Assembly (NCBI RefSeq): GCF_900103195.1
Contig: NZ_FMWU01000010.1
Location: forward strand, 1 to 64,000
Direction of reading: 5' to 3'
DNA length: 64,000 nt
Source: Methylobacterium sp. UNC378MF
Lineage (GTDB): Bacteria; Pseudomonadota; Alphaproteobacteria; Rhizobiales; Beijerinckiaceae
Shown here: positions 1-9,201 of the stretch, piece by piece
Position numbering within the stretch: position 1 is the stretch's first letter
Layout: every line of letters begins with the position of its first letter
The notes under the pieces: model-generated
Database searches by the model: none
What the model was told of the DNA's origin: nothing
Seen by the model: only the letters and a program-made list of their open reading frames with translations
Program-made: the position numbers and the translations under genes

Positions 1-486
1 GAGTTCGTTCTCGATGAGCGCCTGGACGTCCTGGGTGCGGCGGCCGGCGACCTTGATGCGGCCGGCATAGGGCACCGAGATGGCGCCGTCGCGCCCGACG
101 GGCTGCTCGGGGATCAGGGCGGATTTGGACCCGGCCGAGAAGCGGTCGGCCACCAGCGGCCCGGAGAACAGGCCGCCGGACCCGGCTTCCCAGATGGAGA
201 CCGAGACCATGTCGCCGATGCCGATGACCGGCTCCGAGGAGGGACGATGGTCGCCGAAGGAGGCGAGCAGGCTGTCGAGCGGGCGGCCGCGCAGGGCCTC
301 GACCACCGAGGGCGTGACGTCGATGATCTCGTAGCGGGCGAGAAGGCCGCCATCGGCCGTGGCCACCTCAGCCCCAGCCTGGATCGCACTCGCCGTCGGA
401 CCCGCCGCGGGCAGGTACGTGCAGCCACCGGCAGATCCGGCCGCAAGGGCGGCCATCAGGGCGGCGCACGCCGTCTTACGCAGCAT
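1..486 (-). CDS. Polysaccharide export lipoprotein, Wza/KpsD family (3' end cut by window edge)
   Basis: The first 162 codons are visible; the C-terminus lies beyond base 1. The N-terminus is a lipoprotein-type signal (hydrophobic AALMAALAAGSAGG followed by Cys), so the protein should be anchored in the outer membrane. The later part reads GDMVSVSIWE and then GRDGAISVPYAGRIKVAGR, the pattern of the Poly_export domain that begins outer-membrane export channels. An AGGAG sits 11 bases before this ATG; a GTG one codon upstream is an equally possible start. It lies beside KpsC-like and KpsS-like genes, so its likely role is the outer-membrane pore of capsule export. Channel assembly and partner proteins cannot be judged from this fragment. 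Confidence 0.85.
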   Translation of the reverse strand, partial: MLRKTACAALMAALAAGSAGGCTYLPAAGPTASAIQAGAEVATADGGLLARYEIIDVTPSVVEALRGRPLDSLLASFGDHRPSSEPVIGIGDMVSVSIWEAGSGGLFSGPLVADRFSAGSKSALIPEQPVGRDGAISVPYAGRIKVAGRRTQDVQALIENEL

Positions 487-679
487 CACAAAGATTTCTC
501 CTCGCCGACCCCGCGCCATCTCTGGCCCGGGCCGGGACATCCAGTTTGACCGCCAAACGCTGCGATCGCTTTAACGGCCGCGCCGGAGCGGCGGCCGCCG
601 CGCGGACGATCGCGCTATCCGTGCGCAATGCGTCACCAGCGTGGCACGGCTACGCTTATGGCGCGCAAGCTTAACCTTA

Positions 680-2170
680 TCATGGCGGCGCAGCTTTGTC
701 CGCAGGCACGGTGGCGAGCGTCCCGCGCAGCAGCCGACCGAGTTCGTCGGCGGCGATGTCGGACCGGCGCGGGGCGTCCGGCGGACGGCCGAAGCGGAAC
801 AGGGCGTATTCGGTCGTCCGTCCCCCGAATCCCGGCTTGCAGCTCGGCAGCGATGGCGCGTGGTCTCCGAAGGCGCAGAGCGTGATGGTCTGTTTCCGCT
901 CGCGGGCGATGGCGTCGAGACCCGCGACGAGATCCTCCACCATCTGCCCGGTATGGGCGACGTGGTGAAGATACTGCGCCTGCGGGTCGTCGATGCCCGG
1001 CAGCCGCCCGGGCTTCCAGGGACCGTGATTCTCCATGGTCACGCAGAACAGGAACAGCGGCGTCTGCCGGGCCCGGACCTCCGCCAGAAGGCGCGCGCCG
1101 AGGGCAATGTCCCCGACATAGGGTCCGACGCGCGGCGCCTCTGCGAAGGCCTCGCCCATCACGAGGTCGGCGAAGCCGAAGGCCTCCATCACCTGCGCCC
1201 GCCGGAAGAAGTCCCGGTGAAAGGGGTGCAGGAACAGAGTCCCGTAGCCCCGTCTGTGGGCGAGGCGGGCGAGGCTCGTCGGCTCGTCGCCGCTGCGGGC
1301 CGTGTAGGGGTCGTACCGGCCGAAGCCGAGGCTGTCGGACGGCCGGCCTGTGAGCACCGCGTGCTCGCTGCGCATCGTGTAGGCGCCGTGCGCCGGCACC
1401 CGAAGGCGTCCGTATTGCGTGGCCCGGGTGCGGAACAGGTCCATCACCGGCAGCTTCGCGCCGCCGAGCCGCTCCGGATCGACGAAGGATTCGAGTTGGA
1501 TCACCACGACGACGTCGTCGCCGGGCCCGTCGGGCAGCACGGGCGCCTCGGGCACCGGTTCGCCGCCCGCCATCGCCCGCGCGGTGTAGCCCAGAAGACT
1601 TGCCGGCAGGCCGACACGGGTCACGTCCGCCTCCAGAGCGGGCTGAGGAAACCAGCGGGCGATCAGCGCGGCGAGCGGCGGGTGCGGCGCAGCCTTGACC
1701 AGAAGCCAGAGCGCGAGCGGGAGACCGAGCAGGGCCAGGAGGCGCGGCAGGGTGGCCGCAGGCAGGATGGTCGGTTCGGTCCAGTACCACAGGGCGGTGG
1801 CCGCCAGGGTGAGCAGGACCGGCACGGCGATGCGCGGATCCCACAGCGGCGGGATATAGTAGAGTTGCGGATGCCGCGGCACCTGGGGCAGCAGGGCGAA
1901 ATCGCTGAACAGCAGCGGCTCGCCGATCACCGAGCGCTTGGCGCGGCTGACGATGATGAGGATCGCCACCGTGATCACGCAGGTCAGCGCCGCGAGCCAG
2001 GGGCGCCAGGAGAATTCGAACCAGAACAGCAGGATCAACAGGTAGCCGAGCATCCGCAGGCCGAGATCGCGCGGTGCGAGGCTGGCCCGGGTGATCGAGT
2101 CGCCCGCGAAGACCTCCAGGGCGAGGCAGATGGCGAGCGCGAGACCGGTGGCGATGAGGAACGTCGTCAA
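680..2170 (-). CDS. LTA-synthase-like membrane sulfatase / phosphoglycerol transferase
   Basis: The 496-residue protein has about four to five hydrophobic segments in its first 190 residues and then a large soluble domain. The domain carries IQLESFVDP near its start, a HPFHRDFFRRAQVMEAFGF segment, a MENHGPW segment and FGDHAPS near the end, as in the alkaline-phosphatase superfamily (LtaS/OpgB-type). Such enzymes transfer or hydrolyse phosphoglycerol or phosphoethanolamine groups on surface glycans on the outer side of the inner membrane. The start is a TTG with no clear ribosome site, so the exact N-terminus is uncertain. Its place between an export lipoprotein and a KpsC-like gene suggests that it modifies the exported polysaccharide; this is inference. 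Confidence 0.75.
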   Translation of the reverse strand: MTTFLIATGLALAICLALEVFAGDSITRASLAPRDLGLRMLGYLLILLFWFEFSWRPWLAALTCVITVAILIIVSRAKRSVIGEPLLFSDFALLPQVPRHPQLYYIPPLWDPRIAVPVLLTLAATALWYWTEPTILPAATLPRLLALLGLPLALWLLVKAAPHPPLAALIARWFPQPALEADVTRVGLPASLLGYTARAMAGGEPVPEAPVLPDGPGDDVVVVIQLESFVDPERLGGAKLPVMDLFRTRATQYGRLRVPAHGAYTMRSEHAVLTGRPSDSLGFGRYDPYTARSGDEPTSLARLAHRRGYGTLFLHPFHRDFFRRAQVMEAFGFADLVMGEAFAEAPRVGPYVGDIALGARLLAEVRARQTPLFLFCVTMENHGPWKPGRLPGIDDPQAQYLHHVAHTGQMVEDLVAGLDAIARERKQTITLCAFGDHAPSLPSCKPGFGGRTTEYALFRFGRPPDAPRRSDIAADELGRLLRGTLATVPADKAAPP

Positions 2171-2386
2171 GACTCGGACACTCGGATTGGAACGGACCTG
2201 CTCTCCGCCGGAATCCGGTCCGGCGGGAAACAGCGCGCAGGAGCAAGGGCTTGCGAGCCGTTCCTGATCCGGGATGGTCGGGATCGGCCCCGCGGCGTGC
2301 TGCTGACGGACGACTCTAGCAGCGCGGGCTATCGCTTTGGTGTCACATCAGAGTCTCGCGAAACCGGATTCCGCGCCGCCTCCGCT

Positions 2387-3889
2387 CTAGCGCGGGCCGC
2401 CTCCGGCCTCACGGCCGACGCCGCGCCGGCTACGCAGGGCCCGCACGACTGGATTGAGGAGGCCGTAGCGCGCGCGCATCACCAGATGGGCCGTCCGGCC
2501 GAGGGAGAGGGCGTTGCGTGGTGCCGCCGCCCGGGCCGCGCTGAGGCGGTCGAGGAGCTGCTCAGGGCTGCACGGCTTCATCGCTACGGGATCGAGGTAG
2601 CGCGAATAGAGAATCATGGCGCCTGCCACCAGCTCGTCGAGGCTCAGCCGGCGGCCGCGGTCGGCGCCCGGCGCGAGATCCTCCGACAGGCCCCAGCCCG
2701 AGTAGAACGGCCGGCCGTGGGTCGCCACGCTGAGCCCGCGGATCAGCGCCTCGAACCCGGCGAGCGACGTCATGGTCTCGACGTGATGCACCCGGTCGAG
2801 GAGGTCGACGATGCTGATGCCAGCCACGATCCGGTCGGCCAGGGTCAGGGCCTCCGCCTCCGGGATGATGCCGGGGCGGAACCCCGCCTCCACGTCGGGA
2901 TGCGGCTTGTAGAGCAGGAACGCGTCCGGGTTGCGCCGCCGTGCGGCCTCCAGCAGCGCCCGGTTCGAGCGGACCAGCGGCGAGCCGTGACGCACCGAGG
3001 CGTCGTCCTCCACCTGTCCGGGCACCAGCACGATCCGCCGCCCGGCCGGCCAGTCGAGCGAAGCGGCGTCGAGGCCGACATTGTACTTGCTGAGCCGGCG
3101 GGCGACGACTTCCTCACGCAGGCGCCGCGCCCGGGCGACGAGGTCCGGGGTGAAGTTGGCCTCCGCCAGCAGCCGCTGCAGGCGGCTCTCCCGGCGCGGG
3201 TCGTAGTAGATGCCGAGATCGTCCACCACGATGGAGGCGCCGGGCTGAAGGCTGGCGCCCAGTCCGACGGAGCGCAGGAAGCCGTCCTCCACCCGGGCGA
3301 GGGGCAGGCCAGCCCGCGCGCAGGCCTCCTCGAGCTGGCCCGGTGCACGGGTCGCCCAGGCGAGGATGCGGCCCCCGTGCCGCTGCCCCGCGGCGATCGC
3401 CGCCTCGGTGGTCATGGTGTGGATCGGCCGGCCGGCGGGACCGGCGCCGAGGACGTCGAGGGCGGGCCGCTTCCAGCGCGACATCCCGACATAGATCACC
3501 CGCCGGTCGTTCTCGGCGAAACGTGCGGCGAGCCACGCCACCTGCTCGGCGCAGGTCGCGCGGTCGATCGGCGCTCGGGTCCAGGAGTCGAGGTAATGGA
3601 CGCCGCCCTCCCCGCCGAGCGGCGCGCCGTCGAGGCTGATCCGCAGGGACGCAAAGCCGGCTTCCGGCGAGTCATACGGGCTCAGCAGCGGCCCGGCTGC
3701 GACCACGAGGCAGCGTCGGCCCGCCAGGCCCAGCAGCCGCCCGGCCAGGCTGCCCCTGCCCCAGGTCGCGCCGATGGCGCCGGGGCGCGCCGGCGCGAAG
3801 GCGAGGCCCGTCACGGTCTCGATCTCCGCCCGCAGGTGGCGGATCGTGCGGCCGGTCGCGTAGAGCGACGGGATCGGGTCAGCGGGCAT
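2387..3889 (-). CDS. Capsular polysaccharide biosynthesis protein, KpsC-like (beta-Kdo transferase type)
   Basis: KpsC enzymes build the beta-linked Kdo linker that joins group 2 capsules to a phospholipid on the cytoplasmic face of the inner membrane. This 500-residue protein shows a typical segment reading VLVPGQVEDDASV, then FLLYKPHPDVEAG, then FYSGWGLSEDL near the end. Enterobacterial KpsC is about 675 residues with two related glycosyltransferase modules, so this one is shorter. I start it at the ATG at 3889. The open frame continues to 4117, but that part is Arg/Pro-rich, unlike the family, and would run into the divergent promoter region. It is divergent from the KpsS-like gene at 4226. 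Confidence in the family is high; the exact acceptor is unknown. Confidence 0.8.
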   Translation of the reverse strand: MPADPIPSLYATGRTIRHLRAEIETVTGLAFAPARPGAIGATWGRGSLAGRLLGLAGRRCLVVAAGPLLSPYDSPEAGFASLRISLDGAPLGGEGGVHYLDSWTRAPIDRATCAEQVAWLAARFAENDRRVIYVGMSRWKRPALDVLGAGPAGRPIHTMTTEAAIAAGQRHGGRILAWATRAPGQLEEACARAGLPLARVEDGFLRSVGLGASLQPGASIVVDDLGIYYDPRRESRLQRLLAEANFTPDLVARARRLREEVVARRLSKYNVGLDAASLDWPAGRRIVLVPGQVEDDASVRHGSPLVRSNRALLEAARRRNPDAFLLYKPHPDVEAGFRPGIIPEAEALTLADRIVAGISIVDLLDRVHHVETMTSLAGFEALIRGLSVATHGRPFYSGWGLSEDLAPGADRGRRLSLDELVAGAMILYSRYLDPVAMKPCSPEQLLDRLSAARAAAPRNALSLGRTAHLVMRARYGLLNPVVRALRSRRGVGREAGGGPR

Positions 3890-4225
3890 GGTCGGCGCGT
3901 CCGGCTCCGGTCGGGTGAGGTGCGGAACCCGCCTGTAGCGCATTTTCGCCGGCATGGGATGGTGATGCAACGCGGGGACAACCTGAGCGCGCGTCGCCCT
4001 CGCCACGTCCTGGAAAGGATTTGGACATATCGTCGCCGCGATTGCCCGCCTAATCCGGAGGCTGAGCCGCAGAGGCGTGACCGTTGCAGACGGGCCACGC
4101 CGACGCGGAAATGCCATGCCTCGGCATGACTTCGGATTGCGGGCCCTCCGGGCGCCGTGTCACCTCAAGAGTCTCTCGTTGGCTCGGTTCATCCGGCCCA
4201 GGGTCAAGGACAGAAGCGCCGCGGA

Positions 4226-5533
4226 ATGCAACAGACCGCCCACGACGCCCTCCGCGACCGCCCCGCGACCTTCCTCTTCCTGCAGGGCATCGCGACGCCG
4301 TTCTTCTCCGATCTCGGAACGGCGCTGCGCAGTCGGGGACACAACGTCCGGCGCATCAATCTCTGCCCTGGCGACTGGCTGTTCTGGAGCGGCGCCGCCG
4401 ACAATTACCGCGGCCGCCGGGAGGCCTGGGGCGAGTATCTCGAGGCCTATGTCGACCGCGAGGCGGTGACCGACATCGTGCTGTTCGGCGATTGCCGGCC
4501 GTTCCATAAGGCGGCCCGCATGATCGCCGAGTATCGCGGCCTGCGGGTGCACGTGTTCGAGGAGGGCTATATCCGCCCGAACTGGATCACCTGCGAACTT
4601 GGCGGCGTGAACGGCTTCTCGTCCCTCCCCCGGACGGCCGCCGAGATCCGGGCCCTGGCGCGGCGCCTGCCGCAGCCCGGCCGGGCCATGCCCTCGACCG
4701 GCGACATGGCCCGCCGGAGCGTCTGGGATGTCGGCTACAACCTCGCCAACGTCCTGTTCCCCTATCTCTTCCCGCACTTCCGCAGCCACAGGCCGACCCA
4801 TATCGCGGCCGAGTATGCCGGCTGGATCAAGAAGTTCGCCCGGCGCGCCCATACCCGTCGCGAGGCGGCGCGCTGCGACGAGATCTACCGGGCGGTCGGC
4901 TGCGACTACTTCCTGCTCCCGCTCCAGCTCGACAGCGACTACCAGATCCGGGTCCACTCGCCGTTCCTCGGCGTCGAGGGCTTCATGGATCGGGTGATCA
5001 AGTCCTTCGCGGACGCCTCGTCGGCGCCGACCCGGCTCCTCGTGAAGCTGCACCCGCTGGACAGCGGCCTGATCAACTGGCGCAAGTTCGCCCGCGCCTC
5101 GGCACGCCGCCACGGCGTCAGCGACCGTCTCGACTTCATCGACGGCGGCGACCTCCCGGCTCTGATCAAGGGCGCTCGCGGTGTGGTCATCGTGAATTCG
5201 ACGGTGGGGATGCTGTCCCTGGAGATGGGCTGCCCGACCCATGCGGTCGGCACCGCGATCTACAACATGGCCGGCCTGACCCATCAGGGCGATCTCGACG
5301 GATTCTGGAAGAACCCGACGCCGCCGGAGATGGACCTGATGGCGGATTTCCGCCGCGTGGTCCTGCACCGGACCCAGGTCAACGGCGGCTTCTTCTCCAA
5401 GGAGGCGATCGACCGGGCGGTCGCCGGCTCGGTGCCGCGGATGGAAGCGGCCCTGCCCGATTCGATGTTGGCGGCTGCGCGGGAGGCCGTCGAGGCGGCC
5501 GAGCGGGACGGCGAACTGGCGCCGGTCTACTGA
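4226..5533 (+). CDS. Capsular polysaccharide export/biosynthesis protein, KpsS-like
   Basis: KpsS adds the first Kdo to lyso-phosphatidylglycerol and KpsC extends the linker. The 435-residue protein has the family opening FLFLQGIATPFFSDLG, then RRINLCPGDWLFW, then VFEEGYIRPNWIT, and a later KLHPLDSG followed by IVVNSTVGM-like sequence (read as VVIVNSTVGMLSLEMG). I chose the ATG at 4226 because family similarity begins just after it; an in-frame GTG at 4157 gives 23 more residues with no family resemblance. The 336-base gap back to the divergent KpsC-like gene (3890-4225) presumably holds both promoters; I saw no recognisable operator in it. Confidence 0.8.
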   Translation: MQQTAHDALRDRPATFLFLQGIATPFFSDLGTALRSRGHNVRRINLCPGDWLFWSGAADNYRGRREAWGEYLEAYVDREAVTDIVLFGDCRPFHKAARMIAEYRGLRVHVFEEGYIRPNWITCELGGVNGFSSLPRTAAEIRALARRLPQPGRAMPSTGDMARRSVWDVGYNLANVLFPYLFPHFRSHRPTHIAAEYAGWIKKFARRAHTRREAARCDEIYRAVGCDYFLLPLQLDSDYQIRVHSPFLGVEGFMDRVIKSFADASSAPTRLLVKLHPLDSGLINWRKFARASARRHGVSDRLDFIDGGDLPALIKGARGVVIVNSTVGMLSLEMGCPTHAVGTAIYNMAGLTHQGDLDGFWKNPTPPEMDLMADFRRVVLHRTQVNGGFFSKEAIDRAVAGSVPRMEAALPDSMLAAAREAVEAAERDGELAPVY

Positions 5534-5640
5534 CCGGGCGCGCCCAGGCGTCGTCATTCGGCGGTCGTTGATACGGCTTTCGCCGCCGGTGAGCCCTTCC
5601 CGGCCTTGATCTTTGCCTGCGCGGCGGCGTAACCCGCCGC

Positions 5641-6408
5641 ATGCCCCGCATTCTGATCACCGGCGCGTCGAGCGGCATCGGCGCCGCGCTGGCGCGCCAC
5701 TACGCGCAAACCGGCGTGAGCCTCATTCTCGTCGGCCGCGATGCCGAGCGGCTGGAGACGGTCGCCCGGGATTGCCGCGCCAGCGGCGCCACCGCCGAGA
5801 CCGCCCGCCTCGACACCCGCGACAGGGCCGCCGCCATAGCGCTGGTGCACCGGTCGGATGCCGAAGCACCCCTCGACCTCGTCATCGCCAACGCGGCGGT
5901 GAACGGCGGCAACCAGGAGGGGCAGGTCGAGGCCGAGGACGTGGCCTTCGAGACCGCCGACATCAACTACACCGGTACGCTCAACGTGATGCTGCCCGCC
6001 CTGACGCTGATGCTCCAGCGCGGGCGCGGTCAGATCGTGCTGCTGTCGTCGCTGGCGGCCTACGCGCCGCTCCAGGACGCGCCCGCCTATAGTGGCGCCA
6101 AGGCCGCGCTCGTCGCCCACGGCCTCGCCCTGCGCCAGAAGGTCGGGCCCCGGGGCGTGAAGGTCAACGTCGTCACGCCCGGCTACGTGAAGACGCCGAT
6201 GGGCGGCGAACTCAAGGGCTGGCGCCCCCTTGAGATCAGCGCCGAGGAGGCGGCCGTGCGCATCGCCAAGGGCATCGCGGCCAACCGCGACCTGATCGCC
6301 TTCCCGTACATCCTCACGGCGCTCGCCCGCACCGTGCTGCTCCTGCCCGAGAGCGTCCGCAAGGCCGGCCTCTACGCCTTCCGGTTCCAGCGCCGGAAGC
6401 GGCGCTGA
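5641..6408 (+). CDS. SDR-family oxidoreductase
   Basis: A classical short-chain dehydrogenase of 255 residues. It has the NAD(P)-binding motif TGASSGIGAALA at residues 7-18, the NAA segment (VIANAAVNGG), the catalytic Ser in VLLSSLAAYA and the YxxxK pair in YSGAKAALV. Its substrate cannot be told. The stop codon overlaps the start of the formyltransferase gene (TGATG), so the two are translationally coupled. Following the capsule genes on the same strand, it may act on a nucleotide sugar or lipid of the capsule pathway; that is inference from position only. Confidence 0.85.
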   Translation: MPRILITGASSGIGAALARHYAQTGVSLILVGRDAERLETVARDCRASGATAETARLDTRDRAAAIALVHRSDAEAPLDLVIANAAVNGGNQEGQVEAEDVAFETADINYTGTLNVMLPALTLMLQRGRGQIVLLSSLAAYAPLQDAPAYSGAKAALVAHGLALRQKVGPRGVKVNVVTPGYVKTPMGGELKGWRPLEISAEEAAVRIAKGIAANRDLIAFPYILTALARTVLLLPESVRKAGLYAFRFQRRKRR

Positions 6409-7268
6409 TGAGCCGGCCCCGGATCGCGCTCTTCGTCCTGGAGGCGCTGCCGAATGCCCGCGTGGTGCGCCGGCTCGTCGCCGATCACCGGGCCGACATC
6501 GCTCTCGTGGGGCTCTCCAACGCCGAGCGGCCGTCGAGCGGCGGTCTCACCGGTCAGATCCGGCGGCACCTCGCGCGCTCGGGCACCGGGATCCTGCCGT
6601 ATCTGGCGGTCAATTTCGGCCTGCCGGACCTGTTGCGTCCCCTGGCGCCCCTGACCCAGGCGGCGTCTGGCAGCGGCGACGCGCCGGAGGCGACGCCGCT
6701 CAAGACCCTGTGCCGCCGCCTCGGCATCCCGACCGTGACGGTAGACGACGTCAACGGTCCGGAAATCGCGCAGACCCTGCGGGACACGGCGCCGGACCTG
6801 ATCCTGACCTACCATTTCGACCAGATCCTCAAGCCCGAGACCATCGGTCTGGCGCGGCTCGGCGGCATCAATGGGCATCCCGGCCTGCTGCCGCGCCACC
6901 GCGGCCCTGTGCCGACGATCCACGCTCTCGCCGACGGGCCCGGCAGCTTCGGCATGACCCTGCACCGGCTGGCGGCCACGATCGACACCGGGGCGATCCT
7001 CGCCCAGGAGGCCGTGCCGCTGCCCGCCGGCACCACCGCCACCCGGGCCGCCGTAGCGCTGCACGCCCATGGCCGCGGAATGCTGGACGGGCTGCTCGAC
7101 ACGATCGCCCGCAGCGGTGCCCTGCCGGAAGGTCGAACCGAACCGGTGCTGCCCTACTGCCCCTTCCCGGACCGTGCGATGCTGGCCTCCATGCGCCGTC
7201 GCGGGTTGCGGCTGACCGACGGGCAGGATCTCCGCGAGGCGCTGAGCCTCTCCGCCCGGGCGGCTTAA
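6408..7268 (+). CDS. Formyltransferase-family protein
   Basis: A 286-residue member of the N10-formyltetrahydrofolate-dependent formyltransferase fold. The hallmark is NGHPGLLPRHRGPVPTIHAL, with the conserved Asn, His and downstream Asp (ATIDTGAILAQE) of the catalytic triad. It lacks the C-terminal anticodon-side domain of methionyl-tRNA formyltransferase, so it more probably formylates an amino sugar or a similar small molecule. It overlaps the SDR gene by one base and is likely in its operon. A 7-bp inverted repeat (7264-7280) covers its stop codon. The acceptor substrate is unknown. Confidence 0.75.
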   Translation: MSRPRIALFVLEALPNARVVRRLVADHRADIALVGLSNAERPSSGGLTGQIRRHLARSGTGILPYLAVNFGLPDLLRPLAPLTQAASGSGDAPEATPLKTLCRRLGIPTVTVDDVNGPEIAQTLRDTAPDLILTYHFDQILKPETIGLARLGGINGHPGLLPRHRGPVPTIHALADGPGSFGMTLHRLAATIDTGAILAQEAVPLPAGTTATRAAVALHAHGRGMLDGLLDTIARSGALPEGRTEPVLPYCPFPDRAMLASMRRRGLRLTDGQDLREALSLSARAA

Positions 7269-7280
7269 CCGCCGGTTAAG
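7264..7280 (+). terminator. Short hairpin at formyltransferase stop
   Basis: CTTAACC and GGTTAAG are perfect inverted repeats around a GCC loop and include the TAA stop. No T-run follows, so it would be at best a weak or factor-dependent terminator separating the capsule operon from flgC. Confidence 0.3.
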
Positions 7281-7330
7281 GCTGTTCGGCAAGGACTCGT
7301 TCAGTCCCTCGCAGCCGACAGGGTACGCGC

Positions 7331-7741
7331 ATGCCCGACACCAGCGCCCTCCATTCGGCCTCCGACGCACTGGCCGCCGGCCGGCAGGTGCAGAGCGGGA
7401 GGATCCGCGCGATCTCCGAGAACCTTGCCAACGCCGATTCGGTCCCGGATACCCCCGGCGGCACACCCTATGCCCGCAAGATCGCGGTCTTCGCCCCCGT
7501 GGTTGCCGACAGCCCGGGCGACCCCGTCGGCCGGATCGTCCGCGACACCAGCGACTTCAAGAGCCGCTACGACCCGACCAGTCCCGGCGCCGACCTCAAG
7601 GGCTATGTCCGCCTGCCGAACGTGAACATCGCGGTGGAATCGGCCGATCTGCAGCAGGTGATCCGGAACTACGAGCTGAGCATGAGCGCCTCGGCCTCGA
7701 TCAGCACGCTCACGCAGGCGACGATCAACCTGATCAGCTGA
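7331..7741 (+). CDS. flgC: Flagellar basal-body rod protein FlgC (isolated copy)
   Basis: FlgC forms part of the proximal rod of the flagellar basal body. The 136 residues match the family across their length: an N-terminal helix with ISENLANADS, then TPYARK, then LKGYVRLPNVNIAVESADL in the C-terminal half, and a last helix of the rod-protein type. No flgB, fliE or other flagellar gene lies within the window on either side, whereas flgB-flgC-fliE normally sit together. The last helix (RNYELSMSASASISTLTQA) differs from the usual RSYEANL...K form. This is therefore either a dispersed flagellar gene or a second paralogue. Its 3' end overlaps the convergent permease gene by 8 bases. Confidence 0.8.
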   Translation: MPDTSALHSASDALAAGRQVQSGRIRAISENLANADSVPDTPGGTPYARKIAVFAPVVADSPGDPVGRIVRDTSDFKSRYDPTSPGADLKGYVRLPNVNIAVESADLQQVIRNYELSMSASASISTLTQATINLIS

Positions 7742-9128
7742 GCCGCGCGTGCCGCCGGCCGTAGCCGGCGTAGATCGCGAGGCCGAGTACCAACCAGATC
7801 GCGAGGCGGATCCAGGTATCGGCCGGAAGCGCGGCCATCAGCGTCACGCAGGACAGGATCCCGAGTCCCGCCGTCAGCGTCGCCATTGGGACGCGGAACG
7901 GGCGCGCCCGATCCGGGTCGGTCCGGCGCAGGATCAGCACCGTGGCGCAGACGAGGCAGAACGCCAGGAGCGTGCCGATGCTGACGATCTCGCCCAGGAT
8001 CTCGATGGGCACGAGCCCCGCCACAGCCGCGGTGAACAGGCCGATCACCAGCTGGCTCGCCACGGGGGTCCGCGTCACCGGATGAACCCGACAGAAGATC
8101 CTCGGAAGGAGGCCGTCGCGGGCGATGGCGAAGAAGATCCGGCTCTGCCCGTAGAGGGCGGTCAGCGCCGAGGTGGTCAGACCGATCAGGGCGCCGACCT
8201 TGATGAGCGTCGAGAAGCCCGGAAGCCCGATGGCGTCGACCGCCTTGGCCACCGGGTCGGCGACGTTCAGGTCGCGGTAGGGTACGAGGCCGGTGAGGAC
8301 GGCTGCCATCGCCACGTACAGGATTGTGGTGATCAGCAGCGACCCGATCAGTCCCACCGGCGCGTCGCGCTGCGGCGCACGGCACTCGCCCGCGGCTGTC
8401 GCCACGGTCTCGAAACCCACGAAGGCGAAGAACACCACGGCGGCCCCGCGGAACACCCCGCTCCAGCCGTAGGCGCCGAACGTCCCCGCATTCTCGGGCA
8501 CGAAGGGGTGCCAGAGTTCCGGCCGGAGATGGGCGGTGCCGACGCCCACGAAGGCCAGGATGATCGCGACCTTGCAGGCGACCAGCAGTCCGTTGATCAG
8601 GGAGGCGTCCTTCGTGGGACGCATCAGGAGGGCGCTGAGCAGCAGCACGATGCCGGCGGCCGGCAGGTTGACGAGGCCGCCGTCGCCGGGCGCCCCGGCC
8701 AGTGCCGGGGGCAGATGCAGTCCGAATTCCGCAGCGAGGGATTGCGCGTAGCCCGACCAGCCTACCGCGACGGTCGCCGCCGCGACGGCGAATTCGAGGA
8801 CGAGGTCCCAGCCGATGATCCAGGCGGGGAAGCGGCCGAGGCTGGCGCGGGTGTAGGTGTAGGTGGATCCCGCCTCCGGGATCATGGCGGCCAGCTCGGC
8901 GTAGCACAGGCCGACGAGGCCGCAGGCGATGCCGCCGATCACGAAGGAGAGGCTGAGCGCCGGGCCCGCATACTGCGCCGCCGCCGTTCCGGTGAGCACG
9001 AAGATGCCGGCGCCGATGGTTGCGCCCAGGCCGATGGCGACGAGGCCTGGAGCGGTGAGGCTCCGGGCGAGGTCGCGGCCCTGCCCCGCCTCCCCGCGAT
9101 GCCCAGTCGTCACCGCCGAATCCGCCAT
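7734..9128 (-). CDS. Amino-acid permease, APC superfamily
   Basis: An inner-membrane transporter of 464 residues with about 12 hydrophobic segments. The first carries the APC signature VAIGLGATIGAGIFVLTG, and a later helix reads VVFFAFVGFETVATAAGEC, the substrate-binding region of cationic-amino-acid-transporter-like (YfnA/CAT) proteins. The start is the ATG at 9128, preceded by GAGGGAGAAGGAC; the open frame goes 13 codons further up without a ribosome site. Substrate cannot be predicted beyond amino acids. It stands alone, convergent to flgC. Confidence 0.85.
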   Translation of the reverse strand: MADSAVTTGHRGEAGQGRDLARSLTAPGLVAIGLGATIGAGIFVLTGTAAAQYAGPALSLSFVIGGIACGLVGLCYAELAAMIPEAGSTYTYTRASLGRFPAWIIGWDLVLEFAVAAATVAVGWSGYAQSLAAEFGLHLPPALAGAPGDGGLVNLPAAGIVLLLSALLMRPTKDASLINGLLVACKVAIILAFVGVGTAHLRPELWHPFVPENAGTFGAYGWSGVFRGAAVVFFAFVGFETVATAAGECRAPQRDAPVGLIGSLLITTILYVAMAAVLTGLVPYRDLNVADPVAKAVDAIGLPGFSTLIKVGALIGLTTSALTALYGQSRIFFAIARDGLLPRIFCRVHPVTRTPVASQLVIGLFTAAVAGLVPIEILGEIVSIGTLLAFCLVCATVLILRRTDPDRARPFRVPMATLTAGLGILSCVTLMAALPADTWIRLAIWLVLGLAIYAGYGRRHARLS

Positions 9129-9201
9129 CGTGTCCTTCTCCCTCGCCCGGAGCGTCACCCGGCACATTCCATGCCCGGAATCGGATCGTGGCCGGAACGG
9201 C

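Noticed and set aside
641..4129. Very long plus-strand open frame of over 1100 codons
   Set aside because: It lies antisense to the sulfatase and KpsC-like genes, its translation is Arg/Gly/His-rich without any domain, and it is the usual mirror frame of GC-rich coding DNA.
5534..5640. Minus-strand codons that look protein-like (AAGYAAAQAKIKAGK...) just before the SDR gene
   Set aside because: Only 29 codons before the frame runs antisense through the SDR; no start or ribosome site, so I could not support a gene, though it may be a remnant.
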